Shown piece by piece: positions 62,811 through 64,000 of a stretch of DNA of 64,000 nt (the stretch's first letter is position 1; every line of letters begins with the position of its first letter). Location of the stretch: NCBI GenBank assembly GCA_945893045.1, contig CAMDEA010000018.1, positions 1 through 64,000 of the forward strand, given 5' to 3'. Both the position numbers and the translations under genes were made by a program. The notes under the pieces were generated by a model. That model searched no databases. It had not been told where the DNA came from and saw only the letters and a list, made by a program, of their open reading frames with translations. This DNA is from Planctomyces sp. SH-PL62 (GTDB lineage Bacteria; Planctomycetota; Planctomycetia; Planctomycetales; Planctomycetaceae).

Positions 62811-63974
62811 TCAATTGACGTCCGGCACAAAGGTGTCATCGACCGGGAAGAACTCGTCGATTTCGTCTTCGTCAACGAACTCATCGTCCTCGTCATCGTC
62901 ATCTTCACCGGCTCCATTGCCGCCGACCAGTATGTCGTCTCCGTCTTGTCCATCGAGCGTATCGCGGTCCGCTTCGCCGATGCAGACGTCGTCGCCGATG
63001 CCGCCCAGGATGTTGTCGTTGCCGTCGCCGCCCAGGAGTTGGTCGTCTTCGGTGCCGCCATTGATGACATCGTCGCCGTCCTGTCCCGTGATCGAGTCGT
63101 TTCCACCCAGTCCAAAGATGGTGTCGTTGCCGTCATTGCCTCCAACGGTGTCATCGCCGGCTCCGGCGTTGATGTAGTCGTCCCCCTCGCCGCCGCGAAT
63201 CAGATCCATGCCTCCTTCGCCGTAGATCGTGTCGTTGTAGGTTGTCGCGCTTTCGTTGCCGTTGTCACCGTCGATCTCGTCGTTGCCGGGGCCGGCCAGG
63301 ATGCTGTCGTTACCGTCGCCGCCAATCAGGATGTCGTTGCCGCCGAAGCCTTCCAGCGTGTCGTTGTCATCGCCGCCGGTGATGATGTCGTTGCCATTCT
63401 GGCCGCGCAGCCGATCGTTGCCGGCTCCGCCGTCCAGGTCGTCATCGCCGTTGCCGCCAAAGAGTGAGTCATTCCCATCATCGCCGGTGAGAATATCGAC
63501 TCCCGCCATCCCGTTGACGTTGTCTTTTCCCAGGCCGCCGGAGAGCGTGTCGTTGCCGTCGCCTCCGTTGAGCGTGTCGTTCAGATCGCTGCCGAGCACG
63601 AAGTCGTCGCCGCCGCTCAACGTGACCGAGACGCCCAGATTCTTAGAGGCCAGATACGAGAAGCCGGCATCCACACCGCTGAGATCAATGACGTTGTCGA
63701 AACTGCCGCTGCAATTGATCTTCAAGGATTTGACCTTGGCGGCCAGCGTATTCTTGGAGATGCCATCGACGGTGACTTTGCCGTTTTCATCGACCCCGAT
63801 CGACACATCGTCGGCACTTGTCAGAGTCACCACGAAGACCAGCGAATCGGTGACTTTGATCGTGGGGACAATCCGCGCTTCCAGCACCTCGGCGGAACCC
63901 GATCGGTTTGCCAAAGGGCGAACTCGGCTCGCGCCGCGCGATGACCAACGACCAAGCCAATTCAGAATCCGCAT
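62811..63974 (-). CDS. RTX/hemolysin-type calcium-binding repeat protein
   Basis: Tandem [11 protein letters not shown] nonapeptides; N-terminal LEARIVPT motif. Confidence 0.88.
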   Translation of the reverse strand: MRILNWLGRWSSRGASRVRPLANRSGSAEVLEARIVPTIKVTDSLVFVVTLTSADDVSIGVDENGKVTVDGISKNTLAAKVKSLKINCSGSFDNVIDLSGVDAGFSYLASKNLGVSVTLSGGDDFVLGSDLNDTLNGGDGNDTLSGGLGKDNVNGMAGVDILTGDDGNDSLFGGNGDDDLDGGAGNDRLRGQNGNDIITGGDDNDTLEGFGGNDILIGGDGNDSILAGPGNDEIDGDNGNESATTYNDTIYGEGGMDLIRGGEGDDYINAGAGDDTVGGNDGNDTIFGLGGNDSITGQDGDDVINGGTEDDQLLGGDGNDNILGGIGDDVCIGEADRDTLDGQDGDDILVGGNGAGEDDDDEDDEFVDEDEIDEFFPVDDTFVPDVN

Positions 63975-64000
63975 GATGTCCCCTCTTGAAGTCTGTGCCA

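Noticed and set aside
62811-63974. Minisatellite-like DNA repetition
   Set aside because: The periodicity is explained by RTX nonapeptide coding (GGxGxDxLx) on the minus strand.
1-64000. tRNA/rRNA genes, prophage or a conventional transposase
   Set aside because: No cloverleaf, rRNA, capsid/terminase, integrase or DDE/Y1 transposase sequences were recognised; the repeats appear non-autonomous within this window.

Overview
The window is GC-rich chromosomal DNA with a Planctomycetes-like character: zinc-ribbon Ser/Thr kinase beside an ECF sigma factor, many c-type cytochromes, FG-GAP and RTX proteins. Roughly the first 47.5 kb is an anaerobic energy and NOx/H2 super-locus. It contains: (i) a globin-coupled histidine kinase plus response regulator; (ii) cytochrome c'-like proteins; (iii) a cytochrome b/c fusion plus Rieske protein (complex 1); (iv) a GltD-like oxidoreductase, a second Rieske protein, a short hybrid-cluster protein, a protoglobin, a macro-domain protein, a second cytochrome b, a 10-CxxCH cytochrome, a NapA-like molybdoenzyme and four 4Fe-4S Nap-G/H-like proteins; (v) a four-subunit group-3b-like [NiFe] hydrogenase with a CoA-transferase gene embedded in the operon and a full hypABCDEF set. 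The last ~16 kb is accessory: kinase/sigma pair, NagA, beta-propeller, HEPN-like, YjbR, esterase, ceramidase and RTX proteins. The strongest unusual signal is about 26 inverted-repeat (palindromic) elements in 64 kb. Many begin with (G)TAG and end with CTA(C). At least seven are read through in frame inside conserved genes: the kinase activation loop, hypF, hypA, the hydrogenase protease N-terminus, the decaheme cytochrome linker, and two polyferredoxins (in one, an arm encodes a probable membrane helix). Others supply apparent start or stop codons. All calls are from reading the sequence and the supplied ORF translations; no database search was run.
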